Assembly: GCA_964460345.1 (NCBI GenBank)
Contig: CAYWRO010000041.1
Location: forward strand, 1 to 33,659
Direction: 5' to 3'
Origin: CAYWRO01 sp964460345
Lineage (GTDB): Bacteria; Planctomycetota; Phycisphaerae; Phycisphaerales; UBA1924
Length of the DNA: 33,659 bases
The notes under the pieces were generated by a model. The model saw only the letters and a list, made by a program, of their open reading frames with translations, ran no database searches and was not told the DNA's origin. Position numbers and translations under genes: made by a program. Positions 1-6,913 of the stretch are shown one piece after another. The stretch's first letter is position 1. Every line of letters begins with the position of its first letter.

Positions 1-25
1 GGGCGGGGGCGAGGGGCGGGGCGGC

Positions 26-52
26 GGGAGCCGGCTGGAAGCCGGCGGTCCA
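26..52. repeat. Single-arm copy of dispersed GCCGGCT-GGA-AGCCGGC hairpin repeat
   Basis: A 7-bp stem (GCCGGCT at 30-36, AGCCGGC at 40-46) closes a GGA triloop. The 25 nt at 28-52 match 14448-14472 with two mismatches and resemble 19274-19298. It lies just upstream of the first gene, after a G-rich low-complexity stretch (1-27). It looks like half of the two-hairpin element at 14402-14471. Confidence 0.6.
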
Positions 53-69
53 TACGGCGCGGGCCGGGG

Positions 70-75
70 TAGACT
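70..75 (+). promoter_or_regulatory. Candidate -10 hexamer TAGACT, leaderless type
   Basis: TAGACT ends 9 nt before the ATG at 85, and no Shine-Dalgarno sequence is visible. Transcription would start at or very near the start codon. No -35 consensus is seen. The same hexamer is used in the better promoter at 17296-17323. Confidence 0.4.
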
Positions 76-84
76 CCCCGCGCC

Positions 85-789
85 ATGGCGACCACCGCCC
101 CCACACGTCGCGCGCGGCTCTGGCGACGGCGGCTCACGCGCGCTGCGGTGTGCGTGCTGCTCGGCGCGGTGACGACTGTGGGAGCAGCGTGGGGATGCGA
201 ACTCGCACACACCGTGCCGTGGCCCCGCTGGATGCCGAGAATTCGAGTCGATCAGGATGTGGAGACCGCGTCTTGGCCGTACGCTGTCGCCGAGCACTGG
301 GGCACTTTTGCGGTGATGTACAAGTGGCCCGCCAGTTTCGGGCGAACGGAAACGCAGTTCGTTTCGCAAACCGTCTACGGCTCGCAGCGCGTGGTGAGCA
401 CGGGCTGGCCGCTGCCGGCCCTGGACGCCTTCGAGACTACCGGAAGCGGCCGCGTCTTTGAACAGCGCGGCCTCGCCACCCCCATGTGGATGCAGCGGCG
501 CTTCCCCGGTGCCTGGCGCCTGGGCGTTGTGCCACTGTGGCCGGGCTTCCTCCTCGACACGCTCATTTACGCCGTGCCGTGGTGGATTGTCCTTATAACG
601 CCGCGTGCAACGATGCGCTGGCGGCGGAAGCGGCGCGGGCGGTGTGTGGCGTGCGGGTATGACCTGCGCGGGCTTGGAGGTGGCACGGTTCTCCGAACCG
701 TGATGGATGGAGACGCAAGCGATGAAGAGGACACGGCTCGGAGAGCCGTGCCACCTGGTTGGGTTGTATGTCCGGAGTGCGGCACATGA
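85..789 (+). CDS. Membrane protein with C-terminal zinc ribbon (planctomycete DLRG family)
   Basis: 234 residues, function unknown. After a basic N-terminus, residues 18-37 form a hydrophobic helix and residues 152-174 a second one, followed by a very basic stretch (RWRRKRRGR) and a zinc ribbon: C187-x2-C190-GYDLRGL, then C229-P-E-C232. The basic stretch after helix 2 suggests the ribbon is cytoplasmic. Such proteins with CGYDLRG...CPECG tails are, to my knowledge, a large paralogous group in Phycisphaerae. The next gene is a paralogue (shared LLGAVTT in helix 1, PWWIVL/AWWIVL in helix 2, RWRRKRRGRC). The loop between the two knuckles is 31 residues here against 5 in the paralogue, because a 79-nt palindromic repeat (678-756) is inserted in frame. 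The stop codon overlaps the next start (ATGA at 786). The ATG at 85 is preceded by a -10-like TAGACT. Confidence 0.8.
   Translation: MATTAPTRRARLWRRRLTRAAVCVLLGAVTTVGAAWGCELAHTVPWPRWMPRIRVDQDVETASWPYAVAEHWGTFAVMYKWPASFGRTETQFVSQTVYGSQRVVSTGWPLPALDAFETTGSGRVFEQRGLATPMWMQRRFPGAWRLGVVPLWPGFLLDTLIYAVPWWIVLITPRATMRWRRKRRGRCVACGYDLRGLGGGTVLRTVMDGDASDEEDTARRAVPPGWVVCPECGT
678..756. repeat. BIME/REP-like double-hairpin element inserted in a coding sequence
   Basis: Two inverted 25-nt arms (678-702 and 732-756) match at 23 of 25 positions. Each arm folds into its own perfect hairpin. The left one has CACGGTTC (684-691), loop TCC, GAACCGTG (695-702). The right one has CACGGCTC (732-739), loop GGA, GAGCCGTG (743-750). 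The two differences between the arms are paired with each other inside each stem (T-A in one, C-G in the other), so both stems are intact. The spacer is 29 nt. It encodes about 26 extra residues in the zinc ribbon of the gene at 85-789 without breaking the frame. Confidence 0.85.
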
Positions 790-1568
790 TGCAGCGACGC
801 GTGAGATGGCGGGGATGGATGGTTTGTGCGGTGCTGTGCCTCCTGCTTGGGGCGGTGACGACCGGCGGCGTGATCGCCGGCGCGGCCTTGCGGCCCCGCC
901 GCCGCGCATCCGAGCAGTGGCTTGAGGCGGGCTTCCTGGACGGGCGTCACTGCTGGATGTTTGAGCGTGGGCGTAGTTGGGACGCCATAGCGATTCGCGT
1001 CGATTTCCGGCTCGATGAGGTAAGTGAAAGCCCTTTCCGCCGCGCCGATGCGGGCCCGCATGTCATTCCCGTGACAATGAAGCGGGATCCCGCGACGCTC
1101 GCGTTTTACGGGGAACTCGCCGCCACGATGAAGCAGGCGCCGATCGATGACTTCCGCGACACGGCGCTCTTCACCTGGTTCGATGCGCCGTGGATGGAGG
1201 TGCCGGTGTTGTCGGAGCACCCGGGGGCAATCAACGTCAGCTACAGCGCCCGCAGCCTGGGGTGGCCGCGCCGCGCGGCTTGGACATCATCCTCCATGAC
1301 GATCGTGGAGCAGCCCGACGGCAGCATGAGCGCGAACAGAATGCGGACGGGGTACCTGGTCGGCAGGCACACCGCCCTGCCGACAAACTTCCTGCCCCTC
1401 GGCTTCATCGCCAACACGCTCCTTTATGCCGCGGCGTGGTGGATCGTGCTTGTTACGCCGCGAGGGGTGAATCGCTGGCGGCGGAAGCGGCGCGGACGGT
1501 GTGTGGCGTGCGGGTATGACCTGCGCGGGCTTGCAAGGGAAGCGGCGTGTCCGGAGTGCGGGGGTTGA
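786..1568 (+). CDS. Membrane protein with C-terminal zinc ribbon, paralogue of preceding gene
   Basis: 260 residues from the ATG at 786, which overlaps the previous stop codon (ATGATG; 786 or 789 are equivalent choices and imply translational coupling). An open frame continues upstream to a TTG at 759, but that would begin inside the previous zinc ribbon. Helix 1 is at about residues 11-33 and helix 2 at about 208-228, then RWRRKRRGR and the ribbon C239-x2-C242-GYDLRGL-x5-C255-P-E-C258. The region between the helices (about 170 residues) is not recognised; position between two helices suggests it is extracytoplasmic. The ribbon keeps the short 5-residue loop and so shows the ancestral form of the one disrupted by the repeat in the first gene. 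Tandem duplication with the gene at 85-789 is likely. Confidence 0.75.
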   Translation: MMQRRVRWRGWMVCAVLCLLLGAVTTGGVIAGAALRPRRRASEQWLEAGFLDGRHCWMFERGRSWDAIAIRVDFRLDEVSESPFRRADAGPHVIPVTMKRDPATLAFYGELAATMKQAPIDDFRDTALFTWFDAPWMEVPVLSEHPGAINVSYSARSLGWPRRAAWTSSSMTIVEQPDGSMSANRMRTGYLVGRHTALPTNFLPLGFIANTLLYAAAWWIVLVTPRGVNRWRRKRRGRCVACGYDLRGLAREAACPECGG

Positions 1569-2485
1569 AAAACTACTTGTACTACAGCTGGAACTTCCAC
1601 GGGCGAGGCGGGGCGAAGGCGGCGCTGGCCATGTTGCAGCGGTGTGACCTGCGTCGCGAGGCCAGGCAGGAGACCGACATCGAGATCGACGATCCTGACG
1701 CCGGGCTCGGCGACCCGGCATGGACCACGGGCAGCAGCGGGTGTGTTCGTCTGGCGAAGGATGACCCTCGCGCGCGGCTGCTGGAGGCCGAGCTGCGCGA
1801 GGTTGGCATCGAACCCGATCCGATCCACTACCGCGTGTGGTCGCCGGCGGAACTCGACGCGGCGGCGTGGGTCGTCTACACCGGCTACACGACCATGGTG
1901 CTGGCCGGCAACCTCAAGGGGCAGCAGTGGAACTTTGACGGCGCCTGCCCGGAGTGCGGAACCGGGGCCGTCCCCGTTCCGCCACTGATTGTGAAGGTTG
2001 ACAGGATGCCAAAGCAGGGCTTCACCACCGCCTGCCCCAGCGGCCTGGTGATCGTGACGGCGGCCGTCGCCGAAGCGCTGGAGGGGGCGGGGCTGACCGG
2101 CTTCTGCGCCGAGCCCGTGCGTACACCCTCGCGCGAGGAGCCGGATGATCGGTTTCGCTGGTTGCGGATCACGTCGCGATGGCCTGCTCCTTCGAAGCGG
2201 GCCACGTGCCGCGTCGGAGTCGGGTGCAGGCGTTGCCAGGGGCTTGCCCTGACACGCGCGTTCAACGAGCCGAACGAAGTTCACTACGATAAGGCGCCGG
2301 CCGAGGCGTGCGATTTCAACTGCTGGCAGGGGACCATCGATCCGTCGCAACTGCCCAGCGGCGTGGTGAACCGTCCTACAGGCGATGCACCGCTGATGAT
2401 CCTGTCACACAGAGCACGAGAAGTCTTGAAGCAAGCCGGTGTCAAGAAGCTGAAGTGTGAGCCGGTGTTCATTGGACGATGCTGA
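1565..2485 (+). CDS. Cys-rich soluble protein, possibly double-CXXCG (SitI6-like) family
   Basis: 306 residues if it begins at TTG 1565, which overlaps the preceding stop (TTGA); the open frame extends to GTG 1547 inside the previous zinc ribbon, so the start is uncertain. No signal peptide or membrane helix is seen. Cysteines form C128-P-E-C131-G, then C215, C221-R-R-C224, C249 and C253, so one or two zinc sites are likely. The spacing (a first CPECG, a distant second CxxC, and a C-terminal SHRAREVLKQAGVKKL segment before the end) reminds me of the double-CXXCG proteins of myxobacteria that include the SitI6 immunity protein, but I cannot confirm the match. No toxin gene is adjacent. It forms a tightly packed three-gene unit with the two zinc-ribbon membrane proteins. 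Confidence 0.6.
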   Translation: MKNYLYYSWNFHGRGGAKAALAMLQRCDLRREARQETDIEIDDPDAGLGDPAWTTGSSGCVRLAKDDPRARLLEAELREVGIEPDPIHYRVWSPAELDAAAWVVYTGYTTMVLAGNLKGQQWNFDGACPECGTGAVPVPPLIVKVDRMPKQGFTTACPSGLVIVTAAVAEALEGAGLTGFCAEPVRTPSREEPDDRFRWLRITSRWPAPSKRATCRVGVGCRRCQGLALTRAFNEPNEVHYDKAPAEACDFNCWQGTIDPSQLPSGVVNRPTGDAPLMILSHRAREVLKQAGVKKLKCEPVFIGRC

Positions 2486-2570
2486 CCAACGGTAGCTTGG
2501 GTGGTCGGGTGTCGAACCATGCTCAAGCGGAGGTGGTGGCGCGGGCACGGCCTCTATGCGCACAGGGACG

Positions 2571-2600
2571 TTCCCCGCTTCCTGACGGGCGCGGCTCTGA
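2571..2600. repeat. Dispersed repeat, CCGCTyCCTGAyGGGCGCGGCTCTGA family, copy 1
   Basis: The stretch from the CCCGCT-like core to GGCTCTGA recurs at 18284-18312 and 19344-19370. This copy lies between the convergent genes ending at 2485 and 2631 and is followed directly by ATCTGCGTTAATCTGCGGAT (2605-2624), itself a short imperfect direct repeat (ATCTGCG-TTA-ATCTGCG). No protein-coding potential is seen. Confidence 0.55.
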
Positions 2601-2630
2601 TTGAATCTGCGTTAATCTGCGGATAACTCT

Positions 2631-3710
2631 TCAAAGCTGCCACAGACTTGACGCCCACGTCAGCCCGCCGCCGAAGGCGACGAACATGACCTTGCTCCCC
2701 TCGCGCACCTTGCCCGCGCGCCGCAGTTCATCCAGGCACAGCGGCACCGAGCCGGCCGAGGAGTTGCCGATGCGGTCGATGTTCACGTAGAGCTTTTCGG
2801 CGGGGAGGCCGAAGCGCTCGCGCGAGGCTTCGAGGATGCGGACGTTGGACTGGTGGCAGATGAACTGGTCGACGTCTTCGGCGGTGAGGTTCGCCTGGTC
2901 GAGCGTCTCCTGGATGAGCTGCGGGAAGGTGCCGACGGCGAAGCGGAAGACGCTGCGGCCGTTCATCTGCAGCGTGTTCATGACGATCTTGTCGGCCTCG
3001 CCGGCGTTGCGGACGGCGAGGGGGATGTCGCGCTCGGCGCGGGGGAAGTAGAGCTCATCGGCGCCGCTGCCGTCGGCGTGCATCGCCTGGGCGATGATGC
3101 CGAGACGAGCGTCGTCGGTCGCCTTGAAGATCGCCGCGCCCGCGGCGTCGCCGAAGATGATGCAGACGCCGCGTCCGTTGTCGGAGTAATCCATGTTCTG
3201 CGTCAGCGTGTCGCAGCCGACGACGGCGATGGTCCGGTGCGTGCCCGCCTTGATGAGGTCGTGGGCGATGTTCATCGCGTAGACGAAGCCGGAGCAGGCG
3301 GCGACGAGGTCGAAGGCGGCGGCGGTTCCCGCGCCGACCGCCGCGGCGACGCGGCAGGCGACGGAGGGGCAGGTCATCTCCGCCGTGACGGTCGCGACGA
3401 TGACGAGGTCGAGTTCCGTGGGGTCCACGCGGGCGTCGGCGAGGGCCTTGCGAAGCGCCTCGGTGCTGAGGGAGGTCGTGCCTTCGCCTTTGGATGGGTC
3501 CACGCGGCGGCGCTCGCGGACGCCGGTGCGCTGGACGATCCACTCGTCCGAGGTGTCCATCATCTTCTCAAGGTCGGCGTTGGTCAGGACGGTGTCGGGA
3601 AGCGCTGAGCCGGTGCCGGCGAGGCGAACGCCCCGCGCAGGTGCGCTGCCGCGCACCGAACCGCCCGCTGAGCCGGCTCGAGCGCCAGAGGAAGGATCGG
3701 GCGGGGTCAT
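2631..3710 (-). CDS. fabH: 3-oxoacyl-ACP synthase III (KAS III)
   Basis: 359 residues. It condenses acetyl-CoA with malonyl-ACP to start fatty acid synthesis in the cytoplasm. The thiolase-fold catalytic triad is complete: C139 (LVAACSGF), H286 (FICHQSN) and N316 (RIGNSSAG). The family signatures TSDEWIVQRTG and the C-terminal FGGGLTW are present. About 26 Pro/Gly/Ala-rich residues precede the usual N-terminus (GVRLAGTGSALPD), so the protein is longer than the typical 317-330. The ATG at 3710 overlaps the plsX stop by 4 nt (ATGA), which supports this start and translational coupling. It is the last gene of the rpmF-plsX-fabH operon. No intrinsic terminator is visible after the stop. Confidence 0.97.
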   Translation of the reverse strand: MTPPDPSSGARAGSAGGSVRGSAPARGVRLAGTGSALPDTVLTNADLEKMMDTSDEWIVQRTGVRERRRVDPSKGEGTTSLSTEALRKALADARVDPTELDLVIVATVTAEMTCPSVACRVAAAVGAGTAAAFDLVAACSGFVYAMNIAHDLIKAGTHRTIAVVGCDTLTQNMDYSDNGRGVCIIFGDAAGAAIFKATDDARLGIIAQAMHADGSGADELYFPRAERDIPLAVRNAGEADKIVMNTLQMNGRSVFRFAVGTFPQLIQETLDQANLTAEDVDQFICHQSNVRILEASRERFGLPAEKLYVNIDRIGNSSAGSVPLCLDELRRAGKVREGSKVMFVAFGGGLTWASSLWQL

Positions 3711-4741
3711 ACGGGCTCCCGGTGGAGGTCGGCGTTCATGGACGCCACGCCTTCGAGTCGCTTCACGATAGCCTCATTGACTCCCGCCGCGACGAAGGAG
3801 CGGGCGTTGCGGACGGCGCTGCGGATCGTGCGCGCCTCGGAGGAACCGTGGGCGATGAAGCAGACGCCGTTCACGCCGAGAAGGGGCGCGCCGCCGTACT
3901 CGTGGTAGTCGTTCTTCGCGTAGATCTGCTTCACGACCGGCTCGAAGCGCATGAACAGGTCCGGGTCGATCGTGGCGATCTCGTTGGCGATGGCGCTGAA
4001 GAGGCTCTTGGCGAGCCCCTCGGCCATCTTCAGGACGGTGTTGCCGACAAAGCCGTCGGTGACGACGACGTCCGCCGCACCGTCGAAGAAGTCGCGCCCC
4101 TCGATGTAGCCGATGTAGTTCATCCCCGGCGTGACCTTGAGAAGCTCGTGCACCTCGCGGATGAGGCCGGTGCCCTTGGCTTCTTCGGAGCCGATGTTCA
4201 TGAGGCCGACGCGCGGGTTTTCGATCCCCAGGGCGCGCGAGTAGGTCTCGGCCATGAGACCGTACTGCCAGAGGTGGCTGGGGCGGGGCTGCGGATTGGC
4301 CCCAGCGTCGCAGAGGACGACCGGGCCGTGAAAGCACGGCATGGCCACGGCGATGCCGGGGCGGTGGACGTGCGGGAGGCGGCGCATGTGCATCGTCGCC
4401 GCCCCGACGCAGGCGCCGGTGTTGCCGGCGGAAAGCACACAGTCGTAGGGCCGCTCGGTCTTGTGCGAGCCGAGCAGGGACATTTTGACGATGGAGGAGT
4501 CCTTCTTGGCCTTCACGGCCTCGACGGGCGTCTCTTCCATGCCGATCACTTCCGCGGCGTCCACGATGGAGAGCCGGCGGTCGTTGATCCCTTTCTCGAC
4601 CAGGATTTCTTCGATGTCCCCCCGGCGGCCGACGAGTGCGATCTCATCGTCCGCGGCCAGGTCCGCCAGCGCATCCACACACCCGCGCACGATGGCGTCC
4701 GGGGCATGGTCGCCGCCCATGGCGTCCACGGCTAACCGCAT
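3707..4741 (-). CDS. plsX: Phosphate acyltransferase PlsX
   Basis: 344 residues. It converts acyl-ACP and phosphate to acyl-phosphate, the acyl donor for PlsY in glycerol-3-phosphate acylation; it is a peripheral membrane enzyme. The N-terminal signature AVDAMGGDHAP is at residues 4-14, and SAGNTGA, LCDAGAN and LMNIGSEEAKG follow in the family order. Length is normal. I chose ATG 4741 rather than the in-frame TTG at 4744, because ATG has an AAGGA at a good distance inside the end of rpmF. Only 3 nt separate it from the rpmF stop, and it overlaps fabH by 4 nt. Confidence 0.97.
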   Translation of the reverse strand: MRLAVDAMGGDHAPDAIVRGCVDALADLAADDEIALVGRRGDIEEILVEKGINDRRLSIVDAAEVIGMEETPVEAVKAKKDSSIVKMSLLGSHKTERPYDCVLSAGNTGACVGAATMHMRRLPHVHRPGIAVAMPCFHGPVVLCDAGANPQPRPSHLWQYGLMAETYSRALGIENPRVGLMNIGSEEAKGTGLIREVHELLKVTPGMNYIGYIEGRDFFDGAADVVVTDGFVGNTVLKMAEGLAKSLFSAIANEIATIDPDLFMRFEPVVKQIYAKNDYHEYGGAPLLGVNGVCFIAHGSSEARTIRSAVRNARSFVAAGVNEAIVKRLEGVASMNADLHREPV

Positions 4742-4744
4742 CAA

Positions 4745-4945
4745 TTAGTCCTTTTCGATGCCGATCTTCAGCTTGGGAACGGTGATGCGCAGGCCGGGAC
4801 GAACGTACCCGGACTCCTTGCAGACGCGGTGATGGGCCTTGGGCATGCCGCTCAAGGGGCAGATCGTCACGGTCGCGCCCTTGAGGGCGTCGTGCGAACG
4901 GCGGCGGCGGGTGCGCCCATGGCTCTGGCGAAAGGCGGGAAGCAT
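4745..4945 (-). CDS. rpmF: 50S ribosomal protein L32
   Basis: 66 residues, with the family pattern of a basic N-terminus (SHGRTRRRRSHDALK) followed by a zinc-finger-like segment. The two usual CxxC pairs have become C29-x2-S32 and C42-x2-S45, so both second cysteines are serine and zinc binding is doubtful. The C-terminal tail (VPKLKIGIEKD) is longer than in many L32 proteins. The ATG at 4945 has GAGGA (4953-4957 on the opposite strand) 7 nt upstream; a longer open frame to 5077 has no support. It is the first gene of the rpmF-plsX-fabH operon. Confidence 0.93.
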   Translation of the reverse strand: MLPAFRQSHGRTRRRRSHDALKGATVTICPLSGMPKAHHRVCKESGYVRPGLRITVPKLKIGIEKD

Positions 4946-5025
4946 GGTCAAATCCTCACAAACGCGTTTCGGGGGGCTGCCGCGACGACGGAGCGAAGTG
5001 CCCGCGATGCGCCAGACAGACGCGA

Positions 5026-5055
5026 AGGATAGGAGCGGATTGCCCAGGGTGTCAA
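5026..5055 (-). promoter_or_regulatory. Sigma-70-type promoter of the rpmF-plsX-fabH operon
   Basis: On the minus strand, TTGACA (5055-5050) is followed after 18 nt by TATCCT (5031-5026). The -35 is a perfect consensus. The predicted start near 5019 leaves a leader of about 74 nt before rpmF. Confidence 0.75.
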
Positions 5056-5165
5056 CGACAGCAGGGGTAAGTGGCAAGGTGGCGGGAGGTCCCGTGATGA
5101 CCGCGGGGCGCCCAATGGGCCAGATCCTCTTCGCCGCGGCCGGGTCGAGGCGGCGCGCAGAAAAG

Positions 5166-5238
<73 letters not shown>

Positions 5239-5376
5239 AATCGCGGCGACGCTGGTGGGCCGCGAGCCGTGCAAGTTTACGCACGCGCGGGCGGCCGTCT
5301 ACCTCTGGCTGCCCTGAATCGTTCAGGAACGGGGTGCCCGCGGCGGACCGACAAACCCGTGACCGCCATCGCCGGG

Positions 5377-6435
5377 TCAGCCCATCATCGTCGCCAGTTC
5401 TTCCTGCAGCTTCTTCGCCGCATCGGCGACCCTTGTCTGCCAGTCCGCATCGCCGCGGGGGAATGCGTAGATGACGGAGCGGCTGGCGGTGATGAGGACG
5501 CCGCGGCTGGCCGTGCCGGGCGGGCGGAGCAGGCTCTTCACATCGTCGAGCGAACCCCCCTGGGCCCCGTAGCCGGGGACGAGGAAGACCTGGTCGGGCA
5601 TGCGGGCGCGGAGGGCCTCGCCCTCGGCGGCCTTGGTCAGCCCCACCACGGCCCCGACGCTGCTGAGGCCGCAGTCGCCCTGGTGGGGGGCGCCGAAGTG
5701 GGCGACTTGGTCGGCGATGCACTCGGCGATGGTGCGCCCGTCGGCGAGTTTCGTCAGTTGCAGATCGTCCCCGCCGGGGTTGCTCGTGCGGACGAGGACG
5801 AAGACGCCGTGGCCGGGGCGGATGAAGGGGGCGATCGTCTCCATGCCGAGGTACGGCGACAGCGTGAGGGCGTCGGCGCTGCCAGGGGCGAACCCGCCGC
5901 TGCTGCCGAGGCCGGGAGACTCCAGCCCATCCTCCGTCTCCGGCTCGCCGAAGACCGCCGCGGCGTAGTGGTCGGCGGTGATGCCGATGTCGCCGCGCTT
6001 GGCGTCGAGGATGGTCAGCAGCCCGAGCGTGCGGGCCTCATCGATCAGGTTCCGCAGGGCGGTCACGCCCGCGCCGCCGTAGCGCTCGAAGCAGGCCGAC
6101 TGGAACTTCACGACCGGGACCACCGGCGCGACGGCCTCCAGCACGCCGCGGCAGAAGGTGGTGATCGCCTCGACGGGGTCGGAGCCGCGGATCGCGCCGG
6201 GGAGGCGCTCCAGCACGGGATCCAGCCCGACGCAGCCGGGGGCGCCCCCGCCGCTGGCGGTGACGGCCGCTTCGAGGCGGTCGGCGAAATGCTCAGGTTC
6301 GCCGCGGCTCGCGCGGGCGCCCGCGGGGAGGGCCGTGGGCTTCGGCTCGGGGGTCGAGACCGTCGCCGCGGCGGGCTTGGGGGCGGGAGCCGGGGGCGGC
6401 GGGGTGGCTGCGGATGTCGGAGGAGGGGGTGTCAT
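5377..6435 (-). CDS. pyrF: Orotidine 5'-phosphate decarboxylase (type 2)
   Basis: 352 residues from ATG 6435. It catalyses OMP to UMP, the last step of de novo pyrimidine synthesis. The conserved core starts near residue 49 (HFADRLEAAV), with GLDP at 70-73, VVKFQSACFERYG at 108-120, the catalytic D144-A-K146-R-G-D149 and the phosphate-binding ITASRSVIYA at 315-324. Residues 1-48 are a Pro/Ala-rich extension not found in typical members, and residues 163-187 form a Gly/Ser-rich insertion. No internal start codon occurs between the extension and the core, so the extension is probably real. The start codon overlaps the start of the divergent DUF971 gene (shared CATG, 6433-6436). TATCCT lies 8 nt upstream and no Shine-Dalgarno is seen, suggesting leaderless expression. 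Confidence 0.93.
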   Translation of the reverse strand: MTPPPPTSAATPPPPAPAPKPAAATVSTPEPKPTALPAGARASRGEPEHFADRLEAAVTASGGGAPGCVGLDPVLERLPGAIRGSDPVEAITTFCRGVLEAVAPVVPVVKFQSACFERYGGAGVTALRNLIDEARTLGLLTILDAKRGDIGITADHYAAAVFGEPETEDGLESPGLGSSGGFAPGSADALTLSPYLGMETIAPFIRPGHGVFVLVRTSNPGGDDLQLTKLADGRTIAECIADQVAHFGAPHQGDCGLSSVGAVVGLTKAAEGEALRARMPDQVFLVPGYGAQGGSLDDVKSLLRPPGTASRGVLITASRSVIYAFPRGDADWQTRVADAAKKLQEELATMMG

Positions 6436-6820
6436 GTGCGGGAAGGATATGGTTGCTGTGATGGAGCCGCCGGTTGAGCTTGATCTCAAGAAGGATCGTG
6501 GACTCACGGTGCGCTGGGCCGATGGGAAAACGTCCTACTACTCGATCGCGTGGCTGCGGAAGATGTCGCCGTCCGCCGAGGCGCGCGAGATGCGGAAGCA
6601 GCAGAAGCGGAATCCGCTGACGGTGCTGCCGGCGTCGGCGGCGCGGTCGTCGGGGCCGCTCGTCGCCGAGAGCGCCGAGCTTGTCGGCAACTACGCGATC
6701 CGCATCCGCTTCTCCGACGGGCACGACACGGGGATCTACTCGTGGGCGTACCTGCGCGAGATTGATCCGGATGTGATGGAGGCGAGGAAGGAGACGGGGG
6801 CGGAACGGGAGTTGGATTGA
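6434..6820 (+). CDS. DUF971 (GBBH-like N-terminal domain) protein
   Basis: 128 residues. The fold is that of DUF971, also found at the N-terminus of gamma-butyrobetaine hydroxylase and in proteins linked to iron-sulphur metabolism. The pattern is ELDLKKDRGLTVRWADG, then a YSIAWLR helix start, then GNYAIRIRFSDGHDTGIYSW and a final LREIDP. The cysteine pair seen in many family members after LR is absent (MSPSAEARE). The ATG at 6434 has AGGAGG at 6421-6426 with 7-nt spacing, which decides the start over the later ATGs at 6449 and 6461. That ribosome binding site lies inside the antisense coding sequence of pyrF. Role unknown. Confidence 0.85.
   Translation: MCGKDMVAVMEPPVELDLKKDRGLTVRWADGKTSYYSIAWLRKMSPSAEAREMRKQQKRNPLTVLPASAARSSGPLVAESAELVGNYAIRIRFSDGHDTGIYSWAYLREIDPDVMEARKETGAERELD
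6444..6449 (-). promoter_or_regulatory. Candidate -10 TATCCT of pyrF, leaderless type
   Basis: TATCCT on the minus strand ends 8 nt before ATG 6435, and no Shine-Dalgarno sequence lies between. It sits inside the DUF971 coding region. The same hexamer serves the rpmF promoter and lies before recG. Confidence 0.4.
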
Positions 6821-6840
6821 AGCTGCTGACGCACGCGGGG

Positions 6841-6873
6841 CCATAAGACCTATGGGGCTTATAAGGCCTATGG
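6841..6873. repeat. Paired 13-nt direct repeat upstream of recG
   Basis: ATAAGACCTATGG (6843-6855) and ATAAGGCCTATGG (6861-6873) are spaced 18 nt start to start. The first also sits in an inverted repeat, CCATA-AGACC-TATGG (6841-6855). It is unusually AT-rich for this window. It lies 30 nt upstream of the candidate recG -10 and could be a double operator or the remnant of an interspersed repeat. Confidence 0.4.
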
Positions 6874-6902
6874 CATCCAGCAGCGGCCCACCCGGCATGG
6901 CG

Positions 6903-6908
6903 TATCCT
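6903..6908 (+). promoter_or_regulatory. Candidate -10 TATCCT of recG, leaderless type
   Basis: TATCCT ends 5 nt before the recG ATG at 6914. There is no Shine-Dalgarno sequence and no clear -35. Confidence 0.45.
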
Positions 6909-6913
6909 CACAC

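Noticed and set aside
3494..4735. Open frame (413 codons, +) antisense to plsX
   Set aside because: Shadow of plsX, which has all its family motifs.
5269..6477. Open frame (402 codons, +) antisense to pyrF
   Set aside because: Shadow frame, rich in Gly/Ala/Asp/Arg and without motifs; pyrF is supported by its catalytic residues.
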